From NCBI RefSeq assembly GCF_003026285.1, contig NZ_PYOD01000003.1, forward strand, positions 186,001-250,000: a stretch of 64,000 nucleotides of DNA. Reading direction: 5' to 3'. Origin of the DNA: Photobacterium profundum (GTDB taxonomy: Bacteria; Pseudomonadota; Gammaproteobacteria; Enterobacterales; Vibrionaceae). Position 1 is the first letter of the stretch, and each line of letters begins with the position of its first letter. Both the position numbers and the translations under genes were made by a program. Under the pieces are notes generated by a model, which was given only the letters and a program-made list of their open reading frames with translations, did not search any database and was not told where the DNA came from. This document shows, in pieces, positions 26,203 through 35,812 of this stretch.

Positions 26203-27369
26203 CTAGTGTTTATCTGGCCAATACCAAGACGGAACATCAAGTAAGCCCTGATCGGGAATGATGGTTTCACCGAGCTGTTTATCTAAATTGATTGCATTAC
26301 ATGAAGGGTGTTCTTCTAGAGCTGCAATCAGGCGGCTGGCATGTGATACCACCCAGACTTGAGTTTGTTCTGAAGCATGTAAAATTAAACGGGCCAATGC
26401 TGGTAATAAATCAGGATGTAAACTGGTTTCAGGTTCATTCAAAACCATCAAATTGGGTGGGCGTGGTGTTAGCAATGCTGCTACCCAAAGTAAATAACGT
26501 AAAGTGCCATCAGAGAGTTCTGCGCCGGATAAAGGGCGGAGTAGTCCTTCTTGATGAAATTCAATGGAGAACCGACTATCTTCGTGACAGACAATGCGAA
26601 GGCGAGCTCCTGGAAAAGCATCATCAATAGTTTTATGTAAAGTGACGCTGTCACCAATCTCAATAATGGTTTGTAGCGCAGCTGCCAAATCATGCCCATC
26701 GTGATGTAATACGGGAGTACGTGTACCTAGTTGTGGCTTGCGGGCTGGTGCGTCTTTATCTGTACGAAAATGATCATAAAACCGCCAGCTGCGAATGAGT
26801 TCGCGCATGTGAAAGACTTCGGGTGCGCCATTAGGATCTGATATGTGATCGAACATACTGTTGAAGTGCTGAATGTGCTGAGAAGCTACTTGCCAACTTC
26901 GCCCGTTACGTACTTTTATCATCGAGCCTTTACGGTCAACCAATGCACTGGCTGGACGATAAAACGGACCACTCCATATACATTCACGTTTTATTTCAGG
27001 ATCGAGTGAAAAGTATGAGTTGGATGGTTCAGGTAAACCAAGTGCGATTGAATAACCAAAATCTTCGGTGGTAAATCCTAAACGTAAACGTCGTACTTCA
27101 GTACGTACACTTCCTTCTATTGGCACATCGCCGCGACGCATTGCTGCGGTAATATTTTCGGGACCAGCCCAAAAGGTGGAATCTAATCCGCCTTCAGAAG
27201 CCAATGTATTTATCACGCCACCATTAGCAGTATCTGCTAATAATTTCAGAGCTTTATATAGATTTGATTTTCCACTTCCATTGGCGCCAGTAATAACGTT
27301 TAGCGGGCCTAAAGGTAATGTTAATTGTAAAACAGAGCGATAGTTATTGATGGAAAGCGATGTAATCAT
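26203..27369 (-). CDS. AAA/RecF-like ATPase (AAA_21 type), function unknown
   Basis: 388 residues. Walker A is 'GANGSGKSNLYKAL' (about 28-41), the ABC-like signature region is 'SGAELSDGTLRYLLWVAALL' (about 280-299), and Walker B is 'LMVLNEPETSLHPDLLPAL' (about 308-326) with a following 'VWVVSHASRL'. This layout is that of RecF/SMC-type predicted ATPases that stand alone. Some relatives act in DNA repair or, with partner nucleases, in defence (OLD-like), but there is no TOPRIM domain and no partner gene next to it. It is separated from the pullulanase gene by a terminator and is transcribed towards it. Confidence 0.75.
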   Translation of the reverse strand: MITSLSINNYRSVLQLTLPLGPLNVITGANGSGKSNLYKALKLLADTANGGVINTLASEGGLDSTFWAGPENITAAMRRGDVPIEGSVRTEVRRLRLGFTTEDFGYSIALGLPEPSNSYFSLDPEIKRECIWSGPFYRPASALVDRKGSMIKVRNGRSWQVASQHIQHFNSMFDHISDPNGAPEVFHMRELIRSWRFYDHFRTDKDAPARKPQLGTRTPVLHHDGHDLAAALQTIIEIGDSVTLHKTIDDAFPGARLRIVCHEDSRFSIEFHQEGLLRPLSGAELSDGTLRYLLWVAALLTPRPPNLMVLNEPETSLHPDLLPALARLILHASEQTQVWVVSHASRLIAALEEHPSCNAINLDKQLGETIIPDQGLLDVPSWYWPDKH

Positions 27370-27596
27370 AAAGCCTGCTGTAATTATCGGAGCATAATGA
27401 CGTTGAGGTAATTTGCGTTAAATCATACATGAAATGGTTGCGAAATATTACTTCTGTTCAAGTTAGATTCACACTCAATAGAGCAATCTAATATGATGGT
27501 AAGAGGTCTAATGTGATTTGCTAAGTTGCATTTACTGAGGTAAGTTCACAGCAAGTGATGGTTTAGGCCAAATTGAATTATGAAAGAGGCACGATT

Positions 27597-27851
27597 ATGA
27601 GAAATATTATTGCTGGTTTTATTGCTATTGTCATTGGTCTATTTACGGTGTCGTTCGCAGCAATAATGGCATTATTTATCGGAGTGGCGGCATTTATAGC
27701 TAAGCCATTTATTCAACGAAAAATGGCACATGCTTACTCTACTACTGCCGAGCAAAGATCTTTCGATGAATCGCCTTTAGATAAAGCAACGCCGTCACAT
27801 GATGTGATTGATGGTGAGTGTGAAGATATAACAGTAAAGCGTAAGTTCTAA
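27597..27851 (+). CDS. Small membrane protein of unknown function
   Basis: 84 residues from the ATG at 27597 (AAAGAGG about 8 nt upstream; the ATG at 27573 is less likely). One long hydrophobic stretch (about residues 4-35) is followed by 'KPFIQRKM' and a charged C-terminal tail ending in 'KRKF'. No family recognised. It stands alone between the AAA ATPase gene (divergent) and a terminator at 27914. Confidence 0.55.
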   Translation: MRNIIAGFIAIVIGLFTVSFAAIMALFIGVAAFIAKPFIQRKMAHAYSTTAEQRSFDESPLDKATPSHDVIDGECEDITVKRKF

Positions 27852-28823
27852 TCATGCGTAACAGTTATATTGAACCGTAAGTGTTCCAAAACGATTGAGC
27901 TGATAAATCATACAAAACGCCAGCGTACAGATTTATATCTTGCGTTGGCGTTTTTGTCTTTCTAGTGATATCAAATGCGTTAAAACACCATTCAAGTTAC
28001 CGTTATAGTTATAAAAATATGCAGCAAATCCCCAAACAGTGTATCTCATCATGTTGGTAAGTACGGTTCATTGTATCGTCAAAAAAATGTCAGGTTTTTT
28101 GAGGGTAACCTGTTTGAACATCCCATAGAGTGAACTTTCTACTGATTGTTCTAATAATAATGTTCTTGAATTTGAACTTATAATGTTAATTTGAATGATT
28201 GAAAATGTATTTATTTTAATCGTTCTAAATTAATTATTTTTCTGAACTTATTTTTCATTTGAAATGTTCAATTTGTAATCTTAATTGTGTCATTAAATAT
28301 TAACAAGGTTACATGAGGTTACAATATTATAATTCTTTGCTTTCTGTAGTAATTATCCACTATGACCCTTAGCAAAACCGCTCTACTAAAGGGCTAGAGC
28401 TAAGATACAAGACATCGATAATATAACAAACTTATCACCATCACTGATTTAAGCGCAACCTGAAGGTGTTTTGTTCGTTCTTCATGTTGATTTTAGGGGG
28501 ATTATCCGCAAAATATGCTTATAGAGTGTATTTATGAATATGTGCACTTGGAAGTAATTAATAGCATTTAGCATGTGAATATATATAACGACGGCGATGT
28601 GTGGGTGTTAATAAAACTCATGATGATTCGATATTTATAAAATCGTAGAGCGATACAATATAAGAAGGTATTGATGCTTTACCTTGTTAAGTAATAAATT
28701 CACAAAGGTGGTGTTTACTACGAAATAATAGTCATTCGAAATTTTATGTGAGAAATATCCTTGAGGTGGCGTAATTGCCCTACGAACTAAAATTGAGCTT
28801 GGATTATAAAGAAAGGCATTTGT
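27852..28823. other. 0.97-kb AT-rich intergenic region
   Basis: Apart from the terminator at 27914-27957 I see no supported gene. The middle (about 28140-28300) is very AT-rich with several TTGAA/GTTC words but no regular repeat spacing. Small antisense ORFs here lack ribosome binding sites. Confidence 0.4.
27914..27957 (+). terminator. Intrinsic terminator after the 84-residue membrane protein gene
   Basis: Stem aaaacgccagcg (27914-27925) / tgcgttggcgtttt (27941-27954), with one G-T pair, followed by T residues. Confidence 0.8.
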
Positions 28824-29555
28824 ATGATTATAAATTGTCCCTACTGTCAAAAAAACATCTCTAGCCATGATGAGAGCTGTGTTCATTGTGGAGAGAAGGT
28901 TGCGGTTAAAAAGAATGGCTTTAAGTTTATTTTTATTCCTATCGTTATCGCGACTGGTTTTACTTTACTGAATATCTTTTCTGAAGATATAAAGAAGTTT
29001 TCATCTTCTACTACAGATGTACTCGCTTACAAATATGTTACTGAGAGCCAAAGAGGTGATGCAAAAGCCTACCTCGAAGGTAAAGACCAAAGGCAAGTTA
29101 TCTCGCTGGCCCAGACGAAGCTAGGAGTACATTCAACCGGAATTATCAACAAGAAGACATGCACGATGGCTATTGCTGAAGGCTACCAGCCTCTTATGAG
29201 TTCTGTTAATTCGGTAGCTTACGGTGGACCATGTGACTTATATAAAAATGATGCAGATGTCATATCTAACTTAAGAAGCTTACACATAAGGCGAAATATG
29301 GGGTCAGAAGCTTTCGAAAAGTGCAATGAAATCCTTCATTATTCAAACGCTTCGTGTAATTACACAGTCGTTGATTTCAAGATTAACCCTTTTACTAAGC
29401 TTGATTCGCCATTTCATCATATTGTAGCCATTGATTACACAACTCAAAAGGAAGGAGAAGCAAAAATAAAGAGATTGGCCTCATGCGTTACGGGCAATGA
29501 TTATGTCATCATTGATGCGCTAAAAATTCCTGCAAATGCATACGGTAATATTTAG
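28824..29555 (+). CDS. Zinc-ribbon membrane protein of unknown function
   Basis: 243 residues. The N-terminus is a zinc ribbon with two CxxC pairs ('CPYC' at about 5-8 and 'CVHC' at about 19-22). Next comes a basic stretch and one membrane segment (about 32-50, 'FIFIPIVIATGFTLLNIF'). The remaining ~190 residues should lie on the other side of the membrane and contain six cysteines, suggesting disulfides. Part of that region ('SLAQTKLGVHSTGIINKKTC') is faintly like a peptidoglycan-binding repeat, which I would not press. AAAGG precedes the ATG; a terminator follows. No operon partner. Confidence 0.6.
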   Translation: MIINCPYCQKNISSHDESCVHCGEKVAVKKNGFKFIFIPIVIATGFTLLNIFSEDIKKFSSSTTDVLAYKYVTESQRGDAKAYLEGKDQRQVISLAQTKLGVHSTGIINKKTCTMAIAEGYQPLMSSVNSVAYGGPCDLYKNDADVISNLRSLHIRRNMGSEAFEKCNEILHYSNASCNYTVVDFKINPFTKLDSPFHHIVAIDYTTQKEGEAKIKRLASCVTGNDYVIIDALKIPANAYGNI

Positions 29556-29588
29556 TTTAAATTGGCTTTAAAAGCGAGACAATACTAG

Positions 29589-29622
29589 AAAGGCGATACA
29601 TTACAACATATCGCCTTTTTGA
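29589..29622 (+). terminator. Intrinsic terminator after the zinc-ribbon protein gene
   Basis: Stem aaaggcgata (29589-29598) / tatcgccttt (29609-29618), followed by T residues. Confidence 0.8.
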
Positions 29623-29693
29623 GGGAAGTTGGAGAAATTTATGACCTCCACGAACAGTCATTCTTTCAGTCTACTTCTTAGCCTAAGTTCAGC

Positions 29694-31661
29694 TTAGATA
29701 CGGAACTTACTCACCTCACTGTTTAGATGTTGAGCTATTTCATTTAGCTCCTGTGATGAAGTTTGTGCGTGATCTGCTTCTGTCGACATTTGATCGGACA
29801 CATCATTCACTGCTTGAACATTGCGGCTAATCTCATCGCTTACTGCACGTTGCTCTTCTGCTGCACTTGAAATGTGGGTCGCCATGTCAGAGATGTCTTG
29901 TATCGAACCGGTAATACGTTCTAAGGCATTGGTGGCATTATTAGCATCAGCTACACTGGAGTTTGCTAAGTCTTTACCTTGCTGCATGGTTTCTACTGCA
30001 TTGTGCGTATTACGTTGGAGTGTTTCGATCATTGAGCGAATTTCTTCTGTTGAACTATGCGTACGTTGAGACAGTACACGTACTTCGTCGGCAACAACTG
30101 CAAAGCCACGACCTTGATCACCGGCGCGTGCAGCTTCAATCGCAGCATTCAGTGCAAGTAAATTAGTTTGTTCTGCAATATCACGAATGGTAGAAAGAAT
30201 AGCATTAATACCTTGGGCATTATTTTCTAGCTCTTTGATGATAGCAGAAGCATCTTGCACATGATTTGCAAGGTGAGTAATTGATTCTTGGTTGCGAGTG
30301 ATTACCGCTTTACCTTCATTACAATTATCGTTTGATGCACGTGCTGCTGATGCCGTTTGCTCTGCGTGGCTTGCAACCTCTTGTGCAGTGGCTGACATCT
30401 CATGAATAGCCGTAGCAATTTGTGATATTTCATTTAACTGTACGTTTAAAGCATTGCTGGTTGTTAACGCAGCGTCATGGCTGGTTTTTGCTTGTTGCGA
30501 AAGCTGCACCGACGAGGTTGAAATTCCTGTTATTGAAGTATGTAGCTTTTCAATAAAGGCATTCACTTCTTTGCCTAACTGACCAATCTCATCATCTTGT
30601 TCAATTGCGAGGCGACGAGTTAGATCACCATCGCCTTGTGATAGATCTTTCATTGCATCAGAAAGGGCATTCAATGGCTTTAGTGCACGAGTTACAAGCA
30701 GCGTTGCGACACCAATAACTAAAATTAATTGAATAATCACACCAATTATTGCATCAGTAAACGCATCATTGACATGCTGGTAGGCAAGTTTCTTATCCAT
30801 AACAAGTGAAAAGTACCAATCTGTGCCGGGTACCTGCTTTATACCAACAAGGCTTTCGCTGCCATCGACCGTTAATGTAATCAGCTCATTACTGGCTGCC
30901 GCTTGCTTTATCGTATTAGCGTTTAAGGTGCTATTGAGTTCAGTGGTCGGTTTTAGGGTAAATGCCTGATTAGGGTGCGCGATAATTATACCATTACCGC
31001 TTAACAGCGTGGCATAAACACCGTCTTGTTTAACCGCTAAAATATCGCTAATTAACGCATCGATTGAAACATCACCTGCAATAACTCCAGCATTTTCTTT
31101 AGCAGTGAAAGGCTTTGCTATTGTGATGACTAATTTACCGGATGCAGCATCAACATATGGGGAAGTAACCGTCATACTATTTGCTTTAACAGCATCCAAA
31201 TACCAAGGGCGCTGGCGAGGATCATAATTGTCAGGAAAGGTGATAGGTTTACCAGTTATGACTTGCCCAGCTTTTGTACCCGCGTATACAAGATCAAAAT
31301 TACCAGCCAAAATGGCCTGATGCAGTGATGGTATCGGTTCTGATTGTTGATTAAATCCTTCGATAGAGGCTTCAACAATGGCTTTTTTTCCATCAAGCCA
31401 TTGTTCGATACTGTTAATATTTGCATCTGTTAATGATGATATAAGTTGCTGAGTCGAGCGATCTGCATCTTGTTCTAACCGTTCGCTTGTGAGCCATGTT
31501 TGTACACTTGCAATTGTCAGTATTATTCCGGCAAATGTTAAAGATAGTTTGTTTTTAATTGATAAATTCAAACTAAAATCCCTCATTTTAATTTTAATTT
31601 TAAGGTTCGTGCTATTTACAGTTTGTGATAAATAGAATGAAAGCCCCACACGTTTTTTCAT
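29694..31661 (-). CDS. Methyl-accepting chemotaxis protein with a periplasmic dCache domain
   Basis: 655 residues if the first ATG is used; the ATG 25 codons in ('[14 protein letters not shown]', at 31586) looks more like a normal MCP start, and neither has a strong ribosome binding site. Layout: membrane segment (about 38-57), extracytoplasmic dCache domain (about 65-300, '[14 protein letters not shown]', '[16 protein letters not shown]'), second membrane segment (about 308-328), HAMP (about 330-385), then the signalling coiled coil with the strictly conserved hairpin '[20 protein letters not shown]'. 'DPRQRPWY' is typical of dCache domains, many of which bind amino acids, amines or organic acids. 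The ligand is unknown; proximity to the eut genes may be coincidental. Confidence 0.88.
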   Translation of the reverse strand: MKKRVGLSFYLSQTVNSTNLKIKIKMRDFSLNLSIKNKLSLTFAGIILTIASVQTWLTSERLEQDADRSTQQLISSLTDANINSIEQWLDGKKAIVEASIEGFNQQSEPIPSLHQAILAGNFDLVYAGTKAGQVITGKPITFPDNYDPRQRPWYLDAVKANSMTVTSPYVDAASGKLVITIAKPFTAKENAGVIAGDVSIDALISDILAVKQDGVYATLLSGNGIIIAHPNQAFTLKPTTELNSTLNANTIKQAAASNELITLTVDGSESLVGIKQVPGTDWYFSLVMDKKLAYQHVNDAFTDAIIGVIIQLILVIGVATLLVTRALKPLNALSDAMKDLSQGDGDLTRRLAIEQDDEIGQLGKEVNAFIEKLHTSITGISTSSVQLSQQAKTSHDAALTTSNALNVQLNEISQIATAIHEMSATAQEVASHAEQTASAARASNDNCNEGKAVITRNQESITHLANHVQDASAIIKELENNAQGINAILSTIRDIAEQTNLLALNAAIEAARAGDQGRGFAVVADEVRVLSQRTHSSTEEIRSMIETLQRNTHNAVETMQQGKDLANSSVADANNATNALERITGSIQDISDMATHISSAAEEQRAVSDEISRNVQAVNDVSDQMSTEADHAQTSSQELNEIAQHLNSEVSKFRI

Positions 31662-32016
31662 TATTATTGATAGCCAGAGGCTCGGCGGGATTAACGCATA
31701 TCTAGGTAGAATTATCTGTGATAGTCATTATTTTTCCACTCGGTGTCACATTATTGACGATAACCCACTGTTTTAGTCGGGTATTTTTTGAGCAACTCTA
31801 AGTGCGGGTATTATATGGGCTAATAAGAGCTATCATGATTGATTCATGGCCGTAATGGGTTGTGTTTTAGCCTCATTTTTGTGAGGTTGATCATGGGCTG
31901 ATTGAGTGATGTCAGTATTCATTCAGGTTTCTGAGGTCAATATTATATAAAAATATAATTAGAGAACTCGTATCAAACGTTCAATACCGCAAATACTTCG
32001 AAGTGATATTGAAATA
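31662..32016. other. 355-bp divergent region upstream of the chemoreceptor gene
   Basis: No gene seen. It holds the presumed promoter of the chemoreceptor on the minus strand and that of the 98-residue ORF on the plus strand; I recognise no specific site. Confidence 0.35.
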
Positions 32017-32313
32017 GTGCTTAATAATATGTTCGATGCTTACCCATTATGTAGTAACACTAAAAGTAGTCATCTTTATCACCGTCAACAAACAGATGCA
32101 TATGAGCGTTTGTTACTGAATATAATATCTTTGGTTAAACGTGAGCAATTAGAAACTGAAAAATATGAAACCAGTATAATTCATTTATTAAAGCCATTTT
32201 TTGATGTTTTTCCAGAAAAGTCGGTCATGTTAAAAGCGTCGGTCAACATAATTGCTGATAAGTTACGTACAGCGAAATATACATTGAATAGTAGCTATTT
32301 ACTGATTGAGTAA
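32017..32313 (+). CDS. Hypothetical 98-residue protein
   Basis: Starts with GTG at 32017 or with ATG four codons later at 32029; neither has a clear Shine-Dalgarno sequence. The protein is mostly helical ('YERLLLNIISLVKREQLETEKYE', split here only as a landmark), without signal peptide or membrane segment, and ends 62 nt before the M24 peptidase gene. No family recognised. It may be a real small gene co-transcribed with the peptidase; coding support is modest. Confidence 0.4.
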   Translation: MLNNMFDAYPLCSNTKSSHLYHRQQTDAYERLLLNIISLVKREQLETEKYETSIIHLLKPFFDVFPEKSVMLKASVNIIADKLRTAKYTLNSSYLLIE

Positions 32314-32374
32314 GCGAGCTTATATGATTCGTTAGGTAGCCTAAGTTTTATCCTTATAGACAGAGAGAAATTAA

Positions 32375-33598
32375 ATGGCGATGACAGTTGGTGTTGGAGG
32401 CTCCACTCCAGAAAAGGAACTGGCAAGATTATTCGATATGACCACAGGGATTGAACCTGTGTCGCAGGGTGAGTATCAACGTCGAATTGTAGGGGCACAG
32501 CAAATCATGCAGCGAGAAGGCATTGTTGCTGTTTACCTCAATGCCGGAACAAACCTGTTTTATTTTACGGGTATGCAATGGAAACCCAGTGAGCGTATGG
32601 TAGGGGCTGTGTTGCCTGCACAGGGTATGGTGCAATATATCGCCCCCGCTTTCGAAGAAGATACAATTAAAGATTTTATGGTGTTAAGTGGTGAAATTTA
32701 TTGCTGGCATGAAGATGAAAGCCCGTATCAGTTGTTTAGCCAAATGCTTGCTGAACTGAATGTAGCTTCTGGCAATATTGGTATTGATGAATCAACCCCA
32801 TTTTTTATTTCAAATGGCATACATTTAGCGACAGAAGGGTATCAACTCGTTGATGCGAAACCTGTAACTGCAGGTTGCCGTAGCTGTAAAACACAGACTG
32901 AAATAGCCTATTTACAGCGTGCAAAAGAAATGACAATGGAAGTGCATAAAGCCACTGCTCGTATTCTAAAAACAGGTATTTGTACAACGGAAGTACGAGA
33001 TTTTATCCACCAAGCACACATTAAGGTTGGTGCCCCCAAAGGGGCATTTTTCTGTACCGTTTTGTTCGGTGTATGTTCTTCGTTCCCACATGGTGTAAAA
33101 AATCCTCAGCTTCTAAAGGAAGGTGACATCGTTTTAATCGACACGGGTTGTGAGGTTGAAGGTTATAAATCAGATATTACACGTACCTATGTGTACGGTG
33201 AACCCAATGAGAGGCAACGTCAGGTCTGGAATGCAGAAAAAGCCTCTCAACAAGCAGCATTTGAAGCGGCTAAATTAGGCGAGCCATGTGGGAGTGTTGA
33301 TCTTGCAGCACGACAACAGCTTCTGCTAGATGGTTTTGAAAGTGATTATGCCTTACCTGGACTACCACATCGCACCGGGCATGGTACCGGCTTAGATATT
33401 CATGAATGGCCATATTTAGTGAGAAGCGACATGACACCGCTTGCTGTTGGTATGGTTTTTAGTAACGAGCCGATGATTTGTGTTCCCGGAGAGTTTGGTA
33501 TTCGTTTAGAAGATCATTTCTATATGACAGAATCGGGTCCTAAATGGTTTACCGAGCCTGCTCATTCGATTGATAACCCATTTGGATATGATGTTTAA
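32375..33598 (+). CDS. M24-family metallopeptidase (Xaa-Pro dipeptidase/creatinase-like)
   Basis: 407 residues. An N-terminal creatinase-type domain (about 25-165, 'AVYLNAGTNLFYFTGMQWKPSERM') is followed by the pita-bread catalytic domain (about 175-395). All five metal ligands are visible: Asp in 'VLIDTGCEVEGYKSDITRTY' (two), His in 'HRTGHGTGLDIHE', Glu in 'FSNEPMI', and Glu in 'GIRLEDHFY'. This supports an active dinuclear aminopeptidase or prolidase, or a related amidino- or dipeptide hydrolase. AGAGAG precedes the ATG. A terminator follows, so it is separate from the eut operon. Confidence 0.85.
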   Translation: MAMTVGVGGSTPEKELARLFDMTTGIEPVSQGEYQRRIVGAQQIMQREGIVAVYLNAGTNLFYFTGMQWKPSERMVGAVLPAQGMVQYIAPAFEEDTIKDFMVLSGEIYCWHEDESPYQLFSQMLAELNVASGNIGIDESTPFFISNGIHLATEGYQLVDAKPVTAGCRSCKTQTEIAYLQRAKEMTMEVHKATARILKTGICTTEVRDFIHQAHIKVGAPKGAFFCTVLFGVCSSFPHGVKNPQLLKEGDIVLIDTGCEVEGYKSDITRTYVYGEPNERQRQVWNAEKASQQAAFEAAKLGEPCGSVDLAARQQLLLDGFESDYALPGLPHRTGHGTGLDIHEWPYLVRSDMTPLAVGMVFSNEPMICVPGEFGIRLEDHFYMTESGPKWFTEPAHSIDNPFGYDV

Positions 33599-33631
33599 GA
33601 TATCAACGTGACATCTCACTATTCGACTAGT

Positions 33632-33657
33632 ACGGCGCATTAAGCGCCGTTTTTTTG
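33632..33657 (+). terminator. Intrinsic terminator after the M24 peptidase gene
   Basis: Stem acggcgc (33632-33638) / gcgccgt (33644-33650), 5-nt loop, then a run of six to seven T residues. Confidence 0.85.
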
Positions 33658-33886
33658 TTCGGCTAATTTTATTAGATTGAAAGCAAATAGACCTCCCTGG
33701 TTGAGGGGGAATTCTTAGCATAGAGCCTGTATATAACTGAGTAAGAAAGCATCACATCCGGAAATCGTCTAATAAGCGCTAATGAACAACATACCTGAAA
33801 AATATATTTTCTATATTATATTATCAATAATGAAAGAATATTTTTCACAGTAAAAGAATAAACAAAGTATTAACAATAAGAGCTGG

Positions 33887-33924
33887 GGGGGTAATTATTT
33901 TGTTTGTTGAAATAATTAATCCCC
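33887..33924 (+). promoter_or_regulatory. Large hairpin in the eut operon leader
   Basis: gggggtaattattt (33887-33900) can pair with aaataattaatcccc (33910-33924): nine A/T pairs plus a four-pair G/C base with a small bulge, 9-nt loop. No T-tract follows on either strand, so it is not a simple terminator. It lies about 300 nt before eutS. Confidence 0.45.
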
Positions 33925-34222
33925 GCCATTGTTAATGTTTGCTTACATTTTATTTATATGAAATGTTAATTGTTTATCTAGTTTTAATTTGTTCAGGAGC
34001 TGTTAATACTTTTATTAATTGAGTATTACTGGTTAGCTTTGGTGGCAAGATAAATGAAATGGCTTATACCCATATACCCAATAAGGTGATATGGCTCAAA
34101 AATTCAGAACGCAATATGATACTTAATGACTAATTACACAAAAAATGTGACGTAAGTTGAGTAATAACTCTATATTCAGGTGTAGATTATATGCAATTCG
34201 TATTGTTCTGAATAATGATCTG

Positions 34223-34573
34223 ATGATAGATATTAATGCTGGTAAAGAGCGAATAATTCAGGAGTTTGTACCGGGAAAGCAAGTCACACTTGCGCATCTT
34301 GTTGCAAATCCAACCGAAGAGTTATGTGAACGAGTAGGGGTAGAAAGTTTAGGTGCGATAGGAATCCTAACTTTAACACCTGGTGAAACATCCATCATTG
34401 CTGGTGATATAGCAACCAAAGCTGCCAATGTCAGTATTGGTTTTCTTGACCGATTTTCAGGGGCGCTTGTTATTACAGGTAGTGTTGCTTCTGTAGAGGA
34501 GTCATTAAAAACCGTTGTAAGAGTATTAAATGATACGTTGGCTTATAACACCTGCGATTTAACGCGAACATAA
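34223..34573 (+). CDS. eutS: Ethanolamine microcompartment shell protein EutS (BMC-H, permuted)
   Basis: 116 residues from the ATG at 34223, aligned to enteric EutS, which begins near '[18 protein letters not shown]'; an upstream TTG at 34157 would add 22 residues with no homology. No strong Shine-Dalgarno is visible. The protein is a circularly permuted BMC-domain hexamer; '[27 protein letters not shown]' and '[16 protein letters not shown]' are highly conserved. EutS is thought to sit at bends of the shell. It is the first gene of an operon that runs, almost without gaps, to the PduT-like gene. Confidence 0.93.
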   Translation: MIDINAGKERIIQEFVPGKQVTLAHLVANPTEELCERVGVESLGAIGILTLTPGETSIIAGDIATKAANVSIGFLDRFSGALVITGSVASVEESLKTVVRVLNDTLAYNTCDLTRT

Positions 34574-34575
34574 TT

Positions 34576-35046
34576 ATGGAAAATACTCAGTTAGGAAATA
34601 TCGCTTTTATTGGTGAGGTTGACGCAGGTAAGTCTGCGCTAATTAATAAATTAATCGATCAGGAAACTAATATTGGTAAAACTCAGTCACCGATATTTTA
34701 TCAGGGGCGTGTTATCGATACTCCTGGAGAGTTTATTGATAATCGTTCGTGGAATGGTGCACTGCTTTCAACGATATCCAGTGTTAAAACAATTGTGATT
34801 TTGCAGCCTGCTACGGCAAAAAGATTAACTGCTCCGAGTGGTTTATTGCGTGTATATCCTAATAAAAATATTGTTGGGGTAATTAGTAAGGTTGATGCAG
34901 AAGGTGCTGATTGTGAGCGAGCAAGTGCTCTGTTCAAACAACACGGTATTCATGGACCATTTTTTTATACGTCCATTTTTGATCAGGCATCAATTGATCA
35001 GCTCTATGACCATTTACTTTCATTCCAGCCTGTCGTGTTGGAGTGA
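34576..35046 (+). CDS. eutP: EutP, P-loop GTPase-like protein of ethanolamine utilisation
   Basis: 156 residues. Walker A is 'GEVDAGKSAL' (about 13-22), the G3-like motif 'DTPGEF' (about 51-56) and the G4-like 'SKVDAE' (about 100-105). EutP has the fold of a small GTPase; in Salmonella EutP and EutQ have been reported to act as acetate kinases, linking acetyl phosphate to ATP. The start lies 2 nt after eutS. The encoded protein matches EutP/PduV in size and order; the operon context selects EutP. Confidence 0.9.
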   Translation: MENTQLGNIAFIGEVDAGKSALINKLIDQETNIGKTQSPIFYQGRVIDTPGEFIDNRSWNGALLSTISSVKTIVILQPATAKRLTAPSGLLRVYPNKNIVGVISKVDAEGADCERASALFKQHGIHGPFFYTSIFDQASIDQLYDHLLSFQPVVLE

Positions 35047-35075
35047 GTTGTGTGTAACCACCAAGGATTGCAGTA

Positions 35076-35810
35076 ATGAAAACATTAATCTCTGCTGCGG
35101 ATGTGCGTAAGGCAAAGTCGGAAAACCGTCTGTACCTAATCGCACCCGTGAAAGATTTTATTATTACACCTGAAGCCCGCGATGTTGCCAAAGTGGAAGG
35201 CATCGAGTTTGTTGATGAAGCGCCTGCTGCGCCGCAACCGCAAATAACCCCTCCAGTGGCAGCACCGGTGTTAACAGCAGAAATGCAAGTTCAGCCAATA
35301 CAGCCTGCGGTTGTGCCGACCTCATCTATCGCGAAAGATATTCAAGCTGAAGTTGAATCAAAGCTTGCCAACGTTAATGGCGAAAAAAGTGAGTTAATTC
35401 AAGCGTTAGTTGCCAAAGCTTTAGCTGATTTTAATATGCAGGCACCAGATTCGCCTCGCCAAATTAATGATGACGGTATTGTACTTGTACGTGGTAATGC
35501 TGTTCAGCTCGGCGCGTTTGATGGTGCCCCGGGTAAGAATATTGGTCTGACAGATGTGATTGGTGCTCAGGAAAATAGCAATATGGGGGTCGGGTATATG
35601 GGGTGGGAGAATGCATTTTTTCCATGGACCCTGTGCTATGACGAAGTCAATGTCGTACTAGAAGGTGAATTCCACGTAAAAACGGCTGCCGGCACAACGA
35701 TTGGTAAGCCTGGTGATGTCATTTTTATCCCGAAGGGAAGTTCGGTTGAGTTTGGTACTCCTACTCATGTGCGATACGTCTACATTACTTATCCGGTTGA
35801 GTGGGCGTAA
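35076..35810 (+). CDS. eutQ: EutQ, cupin-domain ethanolamine utilisation protein
   Basis: 244 residues. N-terminal segment (about 1-50) 'MKTLISAADVRKAKSENRLYLIAP' is typical of EutQ. It is followed by an Ala/Pro-rich linker (about 50-85) and a short helical region, then the C-terminal cupin (about 130-240) with 'VQLGAFDGAPGKNIGLTDVI', 'MGWENAFFPWTLCYDEV' and 'GKPGDVIFIPKGS'. EutQ is required for anaerobic ethanolamine growth in Salmonella and has been reported as an acetate kinase. The A/P linker is the variable part of the family. AAGGA precedes the ATG; the stop is 2 nt before the eutT start. Confidence 0.92.
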   Translation: MKTLISAADVRKAKSENRLYLIAPVKDFIITPEARDVAKVEGIEFVDEAPAAPQPQITPPVAAPVLTAEMQVQPIQPAVVPTSSIAKDIQAEVESKLANVNGEKSELIQALVAKALADFNMQAPDSPRQINDDGIVLVRGNAVQLGAFDGAPGKNIGLTDVIGAQENSNMGVGYMGWENAFFPWTLCYDEVNVVLEGEFHVKTAAGTTIGKPGDVIFIPKGSSVEFGTPTHVRYVYITYPVEWA

Positions 35811-35812
35811 GT

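Larger units (their letters stand above)
33599..34222. other. 0.6-kb leader/control region of the eut operon
   Basis: Contains the terminator of the M24 gene (33632-33657) and a strong hairpin (33887-33924). I searched by eye for a cobalamin riboswitch, a sigma-54 promoter (GG-n10-GC) and the paired hairpins used by EutV antitermination and found none. The eut promoter is therefore not identified. Confidence 0.45.

Noticed and set aside
26203..27369. OLD-family defence ATPase
   Set aside because: No TOPRIM nuclease domain and no adjacent helicase or nuclease gene; only a generic RecF-like ATPase can be supported.
28140..28300. Possible iterated TTGAA/GTTC repeat
   Set aside because: Words recur irregularly and can be explained by strong AT bias.
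34041..34075. Sigma-54 promoter at tggtggcaagataaatg
   Set aside because: The GG element is present but no GC at the required 10-nt spacing.
33599..34222. Cobalamin riboswitch before the AdoCbl-dependent eut operon
   Set aside because: The expected conserved boxes are not visible; the hairpin at 33887 has no such core.
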